Origin: Sphingomonadales bacterium
Lineage (GTDB): Bacteria; Pseudomonadota; Alphaproteobacteria; Sphingomonadales; Sphingomonadaceae
Length of the DNA: 64,000 nucleotides
Assembly (NCBI GenBank): GCA_016714795.1
Contig: JADKCA010000001.1
Coordinates: 558,001-622,000, forward strand
Direction: 5' to 3'
Part shown: piece after piece, positions 1 to 9,086 of the stretch
Layout: each line of letters starts with the position of its first letter
Position numbering within the stretch: position 1 is the first letter of the stretch
Notes under the pieces: model-generated
Seen by the model: the letters and a program-made list of their open reading frames with translations, nothing else
What the model was told of the DNA's origin: nothing
The model's database searches: none
Made by a program: the position numbers and the translations under genes

Positions 1-664
1 TGTCTGCGCCCGCACGATGGCCTTCCCAGATGAGCGAGGCATCGCCGGTTTCCACCACCTTCTTGGCGGTGTAGACGAAAGGCGCATCCCAACTCCACGC
101 ATCTGTGCCGGTCACGCGCACGCCGCGTTCAAGCAGATACATGGTCGCTTCATAGCCCATGCCCGCACCCCGACTGACATATTCGGGATCGCGGTTGGCG
201 AGCGCCATGCCGGCTGCGGTGTTCACCACCACAATGTCGAGCGGGGCCAGTTCATGGCCGATGCGTTTCAGTTCGGCTTCCACATCGGCGGCGGTCGCCA
301 CAGTGCCGTCTTCCATATGCCGGAAATCCAGCTTTACGCCGCGTTGGAAAAACCATTCCAATGGCATTTCGTCAATGGTCATCGCCGGGCGGCTGTTGCC
401 CGACTTGCTGTCCTGCTGCGGATGATAGTGCCAGGGCGCGTCAACATGTGTGCCGCTATGCGTGGTGAGCGTCACTCGCTCTGCCGCGCAAAAGCCGACA
501 TCGCCGCCGATCATCCCGCCATAATCCACGCCCGAAAAGAAGAATTCCAGCTCCTTGCGGGTGTCGTCATGCACTTCATATTCGATATGGGGTTTCAGGA
601 AGGGTGGATCGCTGACGATCTCATTCTCCAGTGTCATCGACAGATCAACGAAACGACGGGTCAT
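1..664 (-). CDS. Cyclase family protein (kynurenine formamidase-like), 3' end beyond window
   Basis: About 221 residues are visible; the C-terminus lies beyond the left edge. The reading begins MTRRFVDLSMTLEN, and near residue 70 it carries THSGTHVDAPWHY, the HxGTHxDxPxH metal-binding signature of the cyclase/kynurenine formamidase family. Members hydrolyse N-formylkynurenine or open and close related cyclic amides or esters. The ATG at 664 is preceded by a good AGGAGAAG ribosome site. It is the last visible gene of a leftward unit (HisD-like dehydrogenase, SDR, cyclase), 11 bases after the SDR stop. That context suggests a catabolic hydrolase, not tryptophan breakdown, because no other kynurenine genes are nearby. 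Family assignment is firm; the substrate is unknown. Confidence 0.85.
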   Translation of the reverse strand, partial: MTRRFVDLSMTLENEIVSDPPFLKPHIEYEVHDDTRKELEFFFSGVDYGGMIGGDVGFCAAERVTLTTHSGTHVDAPWHYHPQQDSKSGNSRPAMTIDEMPLEWFFQRGVKLDFRHMEDGTVATAADVEAELKRIGHELAPLDIVVVNTAAGMALANRDPEYVSRGAGMGYEATMYLLERGVRVTGTDAWSWDAPFVYTAKKVVETGDASLIWEGHRAGAD

Positions 665-675
665 GGCTTCTTCTC

Positions 676-1431
676 CTAATCTGCGGTCCAGCCGCCATCT
701 ACGACAAGGCTGGTTCCGGTGACGAGCGCGGACGCATCCGACGCCAGAAAGACGATGGCCCCCATCAGATCCTCGACCTGCCCGATGCGGCCCAGCTTGA
801 TCTTGGCAAGGACGCTGGCTTTGAACGCCACATCTTCGAAAAAAGGACGGGTCAGGGGCGTTTCGATGAACGTAGGGGCAATGGTGTTGCTGCGGATATT
901 GTGCGCAGCAAGATCGAGCGCAAACGCCTTGTTCATGCCTTCCAGTGCCCATTTGGAGCCGCAATAAAGGCTGCGGTTCGGCCCGCCGACATGGCCCATC
1001 TGGCTGCCCATATGGATGAGGCTGCCGCTTGTGCCGTCTGCCATCATGCGCTGCACGCAGGCTTGCGCGACGAAAAAGGCGGATTTGACGTTGAGATCAT
1101 AGACCGCATCATAATCATCCTCGCTCACCTCCCACAATGGCTTGGGCCTGTTGGTGCCTGCATTGTTGACGAGGATGTGGAAGGCGGGGCGATCGGCAAA
1201 GAATTCCCTGACCGCTGCCAAGTCTGAGACGTCGAGCGTGGCGGCGGTGGCGAGCGGGCCGATTTCGGCGGCGGCGGCCTCAATCTCGGATTCAGTGCGC
1301 GCGACAAGCGTCACCATTGCCCCGGCTTCTGCCAGTGCAACGGCGGCAGCGAGACCAATGCCGCGGCCTGCTCCAGTGACAATAGCGCGGCGGCCATCAA
1401 GGCGGAAGGAAGGTGTGCGGGGAAGGGTCAA
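676..1431 (-). CDS. SDR family NAD(P)-dependent oxidoreductase
   Basis: A 251-residue classical short-chain dehydrogenase. The cofactor motif TGAGRGIG lies at residues 19-26, NNAG at 89-92, and the catalytic Ser143, Tyr156 and Lys160 are in their usual spacing (YCGSK). A C-terminal VVDGGW motif closes the fold. The start ATG overlaps the stop of the upstream HisD-like dehydrogenase by four bases (ATGA), so the two are translationally coupled. It probably oxidises an alcohol or reduces a ketone in the same pathway as its neighbours. The family is certain; the substrate cannot be read from sequence. Confidence 0.9.
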   Translation of the reverse strand: MTLPRTPSFRLDGRRAIVTGAGRGIGLAAAVALAEAGAMVTLVARTESEIEAAAAEIGPLATAATLDVSDLAAVREFFADRPAFHILVNNAGTNRPKPLWEVSEDDYDAVYDLNVKSAFFVAQACVQRMMADGTSGSLIHMGSQMGHVGGPNRSLYCGSKWALEGMNKAFALDLAAHNIRSNTIAPTFIETPLTRPFFEDVAFKASVLAKIKLGRIGQVEDLMGAIVFLASDASALVTGTSLVVDGGWTAD

Positions 1432-2771
1432 GCCTCAGCCTTCCCGGCATAGGGCACATTCTTTCCGCCAAAGCGCCGCACACGGATATTGGCTTGTTCG
1501 CCATGCCCGGCAAAGCCTTCGAGCGCGCACAGGCGGCTGCAATATTCACCGATCATCGTGCTCGCTTCATCGGTCAGAACCTTCTGATAGGTGCAGGTCT
1601 TGATGAATTTGCCGACCCATAGTCCGCCGGTATAGCGCGCGGCCTTCTTGGTGGGGAGGGTGTGGTTGGTGCCGATCACCTTGTCTCCATAAGACACGTT
1701 GGTGCGGTTGCCGAGGAACAGTGCGCCATAGTTGGTCATGTTTTTCAGGAAATAATCGGGATCTGCCGTCATCACCTGCACATGCTCCGACGCGATCTCG
1801 TCCGCGATGCGAACCATTTCGGCATCGTCTTCGGCCACGATCACTTCTCCAAAGCTCTCCCATGCCCGGCGCGCAATCTCTGCGGTGGGGAGGATTTTGA
1901 GCAGGCGCTCGATCTCCTTCATCGTCTCATCGGCCAGCTTGCGCGACGTGGTGAGCAGGATGGCCGGACTGTCCGGCCCATGTTCGGCTTGCCCCAGCAG
2001 ATCGGTGGCGGCGAGTTCGCCATCGCAGCCGATGTCGTCGCAGATCACCAGTGTTTCGGTGGGGCCTGCGAACAGGTCTATCCCCACGCGCCCGTAAAGT
2101 TGGCGCTTGGCCTCTGCCACGAACGCATTGCCGGGGCCGACAAGAATGTCCACTGGAGCGATGCTCTGCGTGCCAACGCCCATTGCGGCGACGGCCTGAA
2201 TGCCGCCGAGGCAGTATATCTCGTCTGCGCCCGCCATGGCTTGGGCCGCCACGATCGCAGGGGCTGGCTTGCCCTGATAGGGCGGGGCGCAGGTCACAAC
2301 GCGCGGCACGCCTGCCACTTTGGCGGTGATGACGCTCATATGGGCCGAGGCGAGCAGCGGATATTTGCCGCCCGGCACATAGCAACCGGCGGCATTGAGC
2401 GGTAAATGCTTATGGCCCAGCACGACGCCGGGCAGCGTTTCCACCTCCACGTCGAGCATCGAATTGCGCTGGATTTGCGCGAAGTTGCGGACCTGCGTCT
2501 GCGCGAATTCAATGTCTTTCAGATCCCGCCCGGTCAGCTGATCGATGCAGCCTTGAATCTCGGCAGGGGTCAGGCGGTAGGACTCGCGTTCCCAATTGTC
2601 GAACTTGATGGACAGATCACGCACCGCTGCGTCGCCGCGCGCTTCGATGTCGGCGAGCAGGCCCTCCACCGTGTCGCGGACCTTGCGGTCATGATCGGCC
2701 TTGGTTTCAGCAGTCGCGCCGCGCTTCAGCCATTCGGCCATGAAGTCCTCCATCTGGAATTTCTTAGCCAT
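1428..2771 (-). CDS. Histidinol dehydrogenase-like (HisD/HpsN family) dehydrogenase
   Basis: A 447-residue HisD-superfamily enzyme, taking the internal ATG of MAKKFQMEDF as start because family homology begins there. It keeps the zinc ligands (QAEHGPDS, the Asp of SYGDKVIG, and the His of GFAGHGEQ), the catalytic Glu-His pair (ASEHVQV), and VGPGNAFVAEAKRQ. HisD oxidises histidinol to histidine. HpsN-type relatives oxidise sulfopropanediol, and others act on unrelated alcohols. No his genes are nearby. It heads a leftward operon with an SDR and a cyclase, so a catabolic alcohol dehydrogenase role is more likely than histidine synthesis. Transcription diverges from the FAH-family gene across a 123-base gap. 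Confidence 0.85.
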   Translation of the reverse strand: MAKKFQMEDFMAEWLKRGATAETKADHDRKVRDTVEGLLADIEARGDAAVRDLSIKFDNWERESYRLTPAEIQGCIDQLTGRDLKDIEFAQTQVRNFAQIQRNSMLDVEVETLPGVVLGHKHLPLNAAGCYVPGGKYPLLASAHMSVITAKVAGVPRVVTCAPPYQGKPAPAIVAAQAMAGADEIYCLGGIQAVAAMGVGTQSIAPVDILVGPGNAFVAEAKRQLYGRVGIDLFAGPTETLVICDDIGCDGELAATDLLGQAEHGPDSPAILLTTSRKLADETMKEIERLLKILPTAEIARRAWESFGEVIVAEDDAEMVRIADEIASEHVQVMTADPDYFLKNMTNYGALFLGNRTNVSYGDKVIGTNHTLPTKKAARYTGGLWVGKFIKTCTYQKVLTDEASTMIGEYCSRLCALEGFAGHGEQANIRVRRFGGKNVPYAGKAEA

Positions 2772-2894
2772 GCCCCTGCAACAACCGGGCGTATTCAACC
2801 AATCCATATTATGGTTGGCTGATATCCACCCTTTCCGATTGCTGCTGCGGGATGGGTGGGGCAGGGCAGGATTTCATATGAGGATGGGGAAGCC

Positions 2895-3839
2895 ATGAGA
2901 CTTGCAACATTGAAAAACGGAACGCCGGACGGGCAGCTGGTGGTGGTATCCCCCGATGGCACGCACAGTGCCGATGCGCCGGTCGCCACGTTGCAGGCAG
3001 CATTGGAACAATGGTCGGCGGTTGCACCTCAACTGGCTGCGATTTCCAGCTTCCCGGATATGATCAACCCCGCGAGCCTGACCGCGCCCTTGCCGCGCGC
3101 GTGGCAGTGGCTCGATGGATCGGCCTTTGCCTGCCATGGCGAGCTGATGGACAAGGTTTTCGGCATCGAACCGCTCAAGACAGAACGTCCGTTGATGTAT
3201 CAGGGCGTGTCAGACAAATTCTATGGCCCCAATGATGATGTCGTGATGGCGGATGAAGCGTTCGGCATCGATTTTGAAGGCGAATTTGGCGTGATTGTGG
3301 ACGCCGTGCCGATGGGGACATCGGCTGAGGATTGCATCCAGCATATCCGGCTGATCGTCCAGATCAACGACTGGTCGCTCCGCGCGCTGGCCGGGCCGGA
3401 AATGAAGACCGGCTTTGGCTGGGTGCAGGCCAAGCCGCCGTGTAGCATGGCCCCGTTCGCAGTGACCCCCGATGAACTGGGCGCGCAGTGGAAGAATGGC
3501 CGGGCCTGTCTGGATTTGCTGGTGGACTGGAATGGCAAGCGCTTTGGTGCAGCCAATGGCGAACCGATGGGGCATGGTTTTCACGAACTCGTTGCCCATG
3601 CCGCGCGCACACGCAATCTGGTGGCGGGCACGGTGATTGGCTCCGGCACGGTCTCCAATGAGAATTATCGCGAAATCGGTTCCTCTTGCATTGCCGAGCG
3701 GCGCGGAATCGAAATTATGGATCAAGGCGGAGCCAAGACCGAATTCATGCGCTATGGCGATACGGTGCGGATGCAGGGGGTTCTGGCCGATGGCCGTGCG
3801 CCGTTCGGGGCTATTGATCAGACGGTGGTGAAGCCTTGA
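2895..3839 (+). CDS. Fumarylacetoacetate hydrolase family protein
   Basis: A 314-residue FAH-superfamily protein starting at the ATG of MRLATLKNGTPDGQ, with a GAGGATGGGGA ribosome site upstream. An N-terminal FAA_hydrolase_N domain (about residues 1-80) is followed by the C-terminal catalytic domain. Acidic metal ligands are visible in the FEGEFGVIVD region and in QINDWSLRAL, along with GTVIGSGTVSNEN. Members cleave C-C bonds of acylpyruvates such as fumarylacetoacetate. It is divergent from the HisD-like/SDR/cyclase unit and overlaps the following cupin gene, suggesting it processes a ring-cleavage product in the same pathway. The homogentisate genes expected for tyrosine catabolism are not in view. 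Confidence 0.88.
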   Translation: MRLATLKNGTPDGQLVVVSPDGTHSADAPVATLQAALEQWSAVAPQLAAISSFPDMINPASLTAPLPRAWQWLDGSAFACHGELMDKVFGIEPLKTERPLMYQGVSDKFYGPNDDVVMADEAFGIDFEGEFGVIVDAVPMGTSAEDCIQHIRLIVQINDWSLRALAGPEMKTGFGWVQAKPPCSMAPFAVTPDELGAQWKNGRACLDLLVDWNGKRFGAANGEPMGHGFHELVAHAARTRNLVAGTVIGSGTVSNENYREIGSSCIAERRGIEIMDQGGAKTEFMRYGDTVRMQGVLADGRAPFGAIDQTVVKP

Positions 3840-4339
3840 GCGATCTGAGCGATTCGGGCCTTCCGCCCGTCCAGCGGGTGGTGACAGGGCATGACGCCAA
3901 CGGACGCGCCATCTTCAAATCCGAAGACGTGACACCCACGCGCATGATCCCCTCAGGCGATGCATCCTTCCTGCTGATCTGGACGACCGAGACTGTCCCC
4001 GCCGACAATAATGACGAAACTGACGGGCGGCTGCGTGATGCCGGGCTCACGCTCAACCAGGGCTCGGTCATCCGCATCGTAGACATGTTGCCGGGCAAGC
4101 AAAGCCCGATGCACCGCACCAACAGCATCGATTACGGCATCGTGCTCGACGGCGAGATCGAGCTGGAACTGGAAGACGGCGCGAAGAAGACCATCCGGCA
4201 GGGCGGTATCATCATCCAGCGCGGCACCAACCATCTCTGGCGCAACACCAGCAACCGCGTGTGCCGCATCGCCTTCATCCTGATCGAGGCCCCGGCCTAC
4301 CTGCACAATGGCCAGCCGCTGGATGAGCACAAGCCATAA
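3836..4339 (+). CDS. Cupin domain-containing protein
   Basis: A 167-residue protein with a single cupin barrel in the C-terminal two thirds (roughly residues 70-155). The first cupin motif reads PGKQSPMHRTNSIDYGIVLDGEIEL and the second has GGIIIQRGTNHLWRN, supplying His and Glu/Gln candidates for a metal site. It starts with TTG at 3836, overlapping the stop of the upstream FAH gene by four bases, so the pair is coupled. Small cupins of this type in catabolic operons serve as isomerases, dioxygenases or ligand-binding proteins. A hairpin-free gap separates it from norC. Function beyond the fold is unknown. Confidence 0.8.
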   Translation: MSDLSDSGLPPVQRVVTGHDANGRAIFKSEDVTPTRMIPSGDASFLLIWTTETVPADNNDETDGRLRDAGLTLNQGSVIRIVDMLPGKQSPMHRTNSIDYGIVLDGEIELELEDGAKKTIRQGGIIIQRGTNHLWRNTSNRVCRIAFILIEAPAYLHNGQPLDEHKP

Positions 4340-4402
4340 GGATGCTCCTTTCCATCGTCTCGCGACGGAGTAGATGTTTGTTGCGGAACCCCAGTCGCCC
4401 GC

Positions 4403-4416
4403 TTGACTTCCGTTAA
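4403..4416 (+). promoter_or_regulatory. Candidate Fnr/Dnr (NNR)-type operator upstream of norC
   Basis: TTGAC-TTCC-GTTAA matches the TTGAT-N4-ATCAA class of Crp/Fnr boxes with one break in symmetry. It lies 74 bases before the norC ATG, a normal distance for activation. A Crp/Fnr-family regulator lies at the other end of the nor operon, which fits. Inference from motif and position only. Confidence 0.5.
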
Positions 4417-4490
4417 GACTCGTTCTGTTCGAGTGACCTAGCCTTCGCACGATGCACCATCAGGTGCAGGCCAAGCGAAGGGGGCGCTCT

Positions 4491-4943
4491 ATGAGCGAGA
4501 TCGTGACCAAAAGCATGGCCCGCAACATATTTTATGGCGGGTCCATATTCTTCCTGCTGATCTTTGGCGGGCTTGTGGTGCAGAGCCACCGATACATCGT
4601 GACCACGTCAACCAATGCGGCCACGCTCACGCCCAGCGTGGTGGCGGGCAAGCGCATCTGGGAAGACAAGGGCTGCATCAATTGCCACTCGCTCTTGGGC
4701 GAAGGGGCCTATTTCGCGCCGGAACTCGGCAATGTCGTGAAGCGCTGGGGCGTGGAGAAAGACCGCACGGCAGCGCGCGCGATGTTGAAGGCGTGGATGG
4801 ATTCGCAGCCCAGCGGGATCAAGGGACGGCGGCAAATGCCGCAGTTCCACCTCAACGACCAGCAATATGATGAACTCACGGACTTTCTGATGTGGACCAA
4901 TACGATCCGCAACCAGAATTGGCCGCCGAAGAATTCGGGTTAA
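4491..4943 (+). CDS. norC: Nitric oxide reductase subunit C (cytochrome c)
   Basis: The small subunit of cytochrome c-dependent NO reductase, 150 residues. A single N-terminal membrane anchor spans about residues 12-30 (IFYGGSIFFLLIFGG). A c-type haem site CINCH lies at 62-66 and a likely axial Met at 116 (QMPQF). It passes electrons from periplasmic donors to NorB. I chose the ATG at 4491 because a GAAGGGGGC ribosome site precedes it; an in-frame upstream ATG lacks one. It is followed 12 bases later by norB, so this is the head of a norCBQDEF operon. Confidence 0.95.
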   Translation: MSEIVTKSMARNIFYGGSIFFLLIFGGLVVQSHRYIVTTSTNAATLTPSVVAGKRIWEDKGCINCHSLLGEGAYFAPELGNVVKRWGVEKDRTAARAMLKAWMDSQPSGIKGRRQMPQFHLNDQQYDELTDFLMWTNTIRNQNWPPKNSG

Positions 4944-4955
4944 GGGGGAAGAGCG

Positions 4956-6329
4956 ATGAAATATCAGACGCAAAAAATCGCGCTCGCCTATTTCTTTGTG
5001 GCGATTGCGCTGTTTGCCATTCAGGTGTCAGCGGGGCTGATTCTGGGGTGGATCTATGTGGACCCCAATTTTCTGTCGGACCTGTTGCCGTTCAACGTGG
5101 CACGGATGCTCCATTCGAACGCGTTGATTGTGTGGCTGCTCACCGGATTCATGGGGTGTGCCTATTTTCTGGTGCCAGAAGAAGCTGAGCGGGAAATTCA
5201 TTCGCCCAAGCTGGCCTATCTGCAATTGCTGATCCTGGTGGTTGGAACGCTGGGCGCGGTGCTGACATATGTCACCAACGCGTTTGAGGGCAATATGCTG
5301 CTCGGAAAACAGGGGCGCGAGTTTCTGGAACAGCCTTTGTGGGTGAAAATCGGCATCGTCGTGGCGGCGCTCATCTTCCTCTACAATCTGACCATGACCA
5401 TCCTTGCCGGCCGCAAGACGGCGATTTCCAACATCCTGCTTCTGGGGCTGTGGGGGCTGGCGCTTTGCTTCCTGTTTGCTTTCTACAATCCGGGCAATCT
5501 GGCGTTGGACAAGCAATATTGGTGGTTCGTGGTGCACTTGTGGGTTGAAGGGACATGGGAACTGATCATGGCCGCGATCCTCGCCTTCCTGATGCTCAAG
5601 CTGACCGGCGTCGACCGCGAGATTGTCGAGAAATGGCTCTACATCATCGTGGCCACTGCGCTCTTCTCCGGCATTCTTGGCACCGGCCACCATTATTACT
5701 GGATCGGCACGCCGGGATACTGGCAGTGGATCGGTTCGATCTTCTCGTCGCTGGAAGTGGTCCCCTTCTTCGGCATGATGGCCTTCGCCTTTGTGATGGT
5801 GTGGAAGGGGCGGCGTGACCACGCAAACAAGGCAGCGCTGCTGTGGAGCCTTGGCTGTGCGACGCTGGCCTTTTTCGGTGCCGGCGTGTGGGGTTTCATG
5901 CACACCTTGCACCCGGTCAATTACTACACCCATGGCACGCAGATCACGGCGGCGCACGGGCATCTGGCGTTTTTCGGGGCTTATGTTAGCCTCAACCTCG
6001 CCATGTTCTCTTACGCTTTGCCGCTGCTTAAGGGGCGTGACCCGTATAACCAGGTGCTCAACATGGCCTCCTTCTGGCTGATGTCAGGCGGGATGGTGTT
6101 CATGACCTTCACGCTGACCTTTGCAGGCGCGGTGCAAACGCACCTGCAACGCGTGATGGGAATGAATTACATGGAAGTTCAGGATCAGCTCTGGGTCTTT
6201 TATGCCATGCGCTTCTGCTCTGGCGTGGCAGTGGTGTTGGGGGCTTTGCTCTACATCTACGCCGTGCTGGTTCCGCGGCGGGAAGTCATTTCCCAGGCTT
6301 CCCACGCGGATGCGGTTCCGGCTGAGTAA
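4956..6329 (+). CDS. norB: Nitric oxide reductase subunit B (catalytic)
   Basis: The catalytic subunit of cNOR in the haem-copper oxidase superfamily, 457 residues with about 12 membrane helices. It reduces 2 NO to N2O at a haem b3/FeB centre. Expected ligands are present: His53 and His336 (low-spin haem), His334 (b3), and His194, His245 and His246 (FeB). The conserved Glu198, Glu202 and Glu267 are at the family spacing. Length matches cNOR rather than the longer quinol-fed qNOR, in agreement with the adjacent norC. No nitrite or nitrous oxide reductase is seen here, so the complex may serve NO detoxification rather than full denitrification. Confidence 0.97.
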   Translation: MKYQTQKIALAYFFVAIALFAIQVSAGLILGWIYVDPNFLSDLLPFNVARMLHSNALIVWLLTGFMGCAYFLVPEEAEREIHSPKLAYLQLLILVVGTLGAVLTYVTNAFEGNMLLGKQGREFLEQPLWVKIGIVVAALIFLYNLTMTILAGRKTAISNILLLGLWGLALCFLFAFYNPGNLALDKQYWWFVVHLWVEGTWELIMAAILAFLMLKLTGVDREIVEKWLYIIVATALFSGILGTGHHYYWIGTPGYWQWIGSIFSSLEVVPFFGMMAFAFVMVWKGRRDHANKAALLWSLGCATLAFFGAGVWGFMHTLHPVNYYTHGTQITAAHGHLAFFGAYVSLNLAMFSYALPLLKGRDPYNQVLNMASFWLMSGGMVFMTFTLTFAGAVQTHLQRVMGMNYMEVQDQLWVFYAMRFCSGVAVVLGALLYIYAVLVPRREVISQASHADAVPAE

Positions 6330-6331
6330 CA

Positions 6332-7147
6332 ATGTCCGGAAACCGAAGCCAGCTGGGCGGGGCGGCTTCGGTCGCCCCGCCCTTCTATCTGCCGCAGGCC
6401 GATGAGTGCGAACTCTTCGCGCTCGCTCATGCGAAGACCCTGCCTTTGCTCCTGAAAGGGCCGACCGGATGCGGCAAGACGCGCTTTGTTCGCCACATGG
6501 CGGCGCGGCTGGGGCGCAAGCTATACACCGTGGCCTGCCATGATGATCTGTCCGCTGCGGACCTGATCGGCCGTTTTCTGCTTAAAGGTGGAGAGACGGT
6601 CTGGGTGGATGGTCCACTCACCCGCGCGGTGCGCGAAGGAGCAATATGCTATCTCGACGAGGTAGTGGAGGCGCGCAAGGATGTGACAGTGGTGCTCCAT
6701 CCGCTCACCGATGATCGCCGTATTCTCCCTATTGACCGGACAGGCGAGGAACTGGAGGCGGAGCCGGGTTTCATGCTCGTTGCCAGCTATAACCCCGGTT
6801 ACCAGAATATCCTCAAGACGCTGAAACCCTCCACCCGCCAGCGCTTCCTCGCCATCGAATTTGATTTCCCTCGGGCGGATCAGGAAGTGGCGGTGGTGGC
6901 GCGAGAAAGCGGGCTGGCGGAAGACCGGGTGCGCCCGCTGGTGCGGCTGGCGGGCAAGCTGCGCGCGCTGAAAGGACAGGATCTGGAAGAGGGCGTTTCA
7001 ACCCGCCTGATCGTTTACGCAGCATCGCTGATCATGGCTGGTTTGCCCATCGAACGCGCCATCCGCACCACGATGATCGAGCCATTGACCGATGATGAGG
7101 ATGTGAAGCGCGGGCTGGCCGATCTGGTGGCGGCAGTGTTCGGCTGA
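6332..7147 (+). CDS. norQ: NorQ/CbbQ-family MoxR-type AAA+ ATPase
   Basis: A 271-residue AAA+ ATPase of the CbbQ/NirQ/NorQ group. Walker A is GPTGCGKT at residues 43-50 and Walker B ends in YLDE at 107-110; the CbbQ C-terminal region follows. With NorD it acts in the cytoplasm as a maturation chaperone, needed for inserting the FeB iron into NorB. It lies two bases after norB and seven before norD, so the three are one transcript. The residues are standard and nothing unusual is seen. Confidence 0.93.
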   Translation: MSGNRSQLGGAASVAPPFYLPQADECELFALAHAKTLPLLLKGPTGCGKTRFVRHMAARLGRKLYTVACHDDLSAADLIGRFLLKGGETVWVDGPLTRAVREGAICYLDEVVEARKDVTVVLHPLTDDRRILPIDRTGEELEAEPGFMLVASYNPGYQNILKTLKPSTRQRFLAIEFDFPRADQEVAVVARESGLAEDRVRPLVRLAGKLRALKGQDLEEGVSTRLIVYAASLIMAGLPIERAIRTTMIEPLTDDEDVKRGLADLVAAVFG

Positions 7148-7154
7148 GCCGCGC

Positions 7155-9086
7155 ATGATCTCTCTTGTCCCCTGGGAGCCCGAAGAGAGCGTCGGCAAGC
7201 TCTGGCACCGCTTCGCCAGCCAGCTTGATGCGCCGCCTGTGTTCGAGGAAGCGCGTATCACGCTGGCGGCGATTGCCCCACGGCTGGGCGTCTTCTTTCG
7301 CGGGCTGGGGGGCAGTGCCGCAGTCGAGATCAAAGGCGTGGCAGACGAGGCGAGCAATCACCGGCTCGGCTGGAAGCGCAGGCTGGGCGCGGCGAGCGAA
7401 AGCGTGGCGCGGGCGAGTTTTGACGGCGGAGCGCTGCGACTGCCGCTCTCGCTCGCGGCATTGCCGGCAGCAGAGGCGAATGGTGCGCTATATCTTTGGC
7501 TGACCGCCATGGCCGCTCATTCCGGAGCGATGGTGGAGGCGTGCGATCCGCTGCACGCAGACATCATGGCGCTTCATGCCGTCGAGTGCATGACCCAAGC
7601 GACATTGGCCGAAGCGCCGGGTCTGGCCAAACTCCACACCGAATTGCAAGCGGCCTGTCTGCTGGTGCGCAAACGCGCCGGGTTGCCGCCATTCGAGCTG
7701 GCACTGGAGAGGGCGATCCGCGACAGGCTGGGCGATCCATCCCCGCTGTGTGCAGAGGGCACCATGTTCGCGAAGGCGATCCGCAGCGGCGATCTGTCTG
7801 CGTTGCCGCTCGCGCCGTCGCGCTATCAGCCCTTTCAGCCGGTGCCGATGTGGCTGGACCTGCGCTCGCTCTCGCTTTCTGCCGCAAGCGCGGTAGAAAC
7901 CCGCACCACCGATGGCACGCCGGAAGAAGGCAATGCCACGCCCAAGCGCGCCAAGCGTCGCAAATCCGATCAGGCGGACCGGCGTGATAGTCTGATTCTC
8001 CACCGCTTCGAAGCGATCCTCAGCTGGGCGGAATTCCTCAACCTCAATCGCCGGATTGAAGATGACGAAAATGACGATGCCAAAAAGGCAGCAGACGATC
8101 AGGATGAAATCGGTCTGGGCCAGACCAGCAAGGCCCCGGCCACGCGGCTGAAGCTGCATCTGGACCTTGCTCCTGAGGATGTGGATCGGGAGGGGGTGTC
8201 AGGCCGCTTTGTCTATCCCGAATGGGACTGCCGGACCAACGCCTACATCCCCGCGCACGCCTGCGTGCTGGCAAGCCGTCAGGCGGCCGTGGTGGGCACG
8301 GCGTTGCCGTCAGATGCCGCCACGCAGCGCCGCATCAAGGCTGTGCGTCGCCAGTTCGAAGCGCTGCGCCCGGCACGGCAATGGACATCCAGCCAGCTGG
8401 ATGGCGAGGAGCTGGACATGGACGCAGCGATCCGCGCTGCAGCGGATTTACGCGCGACGGGGGAAGGGAATGACCGCATCTGGCGACAGTTGCGCCCGCA
8501 GCAGCGTGATCTGGCAGTCTCGATCCTGTTCGATGCGTCCCGTTCCACCGAAAGCGCGGTTGGCGGGCGTGCCGTGATCGAAATCGCGCGTGAGGCGCTG
8601 ACAGCCTTCGCCTGGGGGATTGATGCCTGCGGCGATGCCTGCGCAATCCATGCCTTTTCTTCGTTGCGGCGGGAACGGGTGTTCATGATGACGTGCAAGG
8701 ATTTCAACGAACCGATGGGGCCGGGAGTCGAAGCGCGTATCTGGTCACTCCGCCCCGGCTTCTACACGCGGTTGGGCGCTGCGATCCGCCATGCCAGTGC
8801 CGAACTCGCCTTGCAGGCGCGCAAGCGGCGGCTGTTGCTGGTCATCACCGATGGCAAGCCCAATGATCTGGATCATTATGAGGGCCGCCATGGCATCGAG
8901 GATTCGGCGATGGCCGTGCGCGAGGCGCGACGCGCAGGCCACGCCGTGTTCGGCATCACAATAGACCGGGATGGCAGAAGCTGGTTCCCCCGGATCTTCG
9001 GGCGGGGGGGCTTTGCGCTGGTGCCCCATGCGGAGCGGCTGACCGAAATTCTGCCCGCTCTCTATCGCCAGCTGGTGCGCGCATGA
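7155..9086 (+). CDS. norD: NorD, von Willebrand factor A-domain NOR activation protein
   Basis: A 643-residue cytoplasmic protein with a C-terminal VWA domain. The MIDAS motif DASRSTES is at about residue 460, followed by a conserved Thr and DGKPND near 570. A low-complexity acidic and lysine-rich stretch lies around residues 260-320. NorD partners NorQ in the MoxR/VWA pair that activates the NO reductase. Its last bases overlap the start of norE (ATGA), indicating coupling. Length and architecture agree with the family. Confidence 0.92.
   Translation: MISLVPWEPEESVGKLWHRFASQLDAPPVFEEARITLAAIAPRLGVFFRGLGGSAAVEIKGVADEASNHRLGWKRRLGAASESVARASFDGGALRLPLSLAALPAAEANGALYLWLTAMAAHSGAMVEACDPLHADIMALHAVECMTQATLAEAPGLAKLHTELQAACLLVRKRAGLPPFELALERAIRDRLGDPSPLCAEGTMFAKAIRSGDLSALPLAPSRYQPFQPVPMWLDLRSLSLSAASAVETRTTDGTPEEGNATPKRAKRRKSDQADRRDSLILHRFEAILSWAEFLNLNRRIEDDENDDAKKAADDQDEIGLGQTSKAPATRLKLHLDLAPEDVDREGVSGRFVYPEWDCRTNAYIPAHACVLASRQAAVVGTALPSDAATQRRIKAVRRQFEALRPARQWTSSQLDGEELDMDAAIRAAADLRATGEGNDRIWRQLRPQQRDLAVSILFDASRSTESAVGGRAVIEIAREALTAFAWGIDACGDACAIHAFSSLRRERVFMMTCKDFNEPMGPGVEARIWSLRPGFYTRLGAAIRHASAELALQARKRRLLLVITDGKPNDLDHYEGRHGIEDSAMAVREARRAGHAVFGITIDRDGRSWFPRIFGRGGFALVPHAERLTEILPALYRQLVRA

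Noticed and set aside
17..679. A 220-residue reading frame on the plus strand
   Set aside because: The opposite strand encodes a clear cyclase-family protein with its metal motif; the plus reading has no family features.
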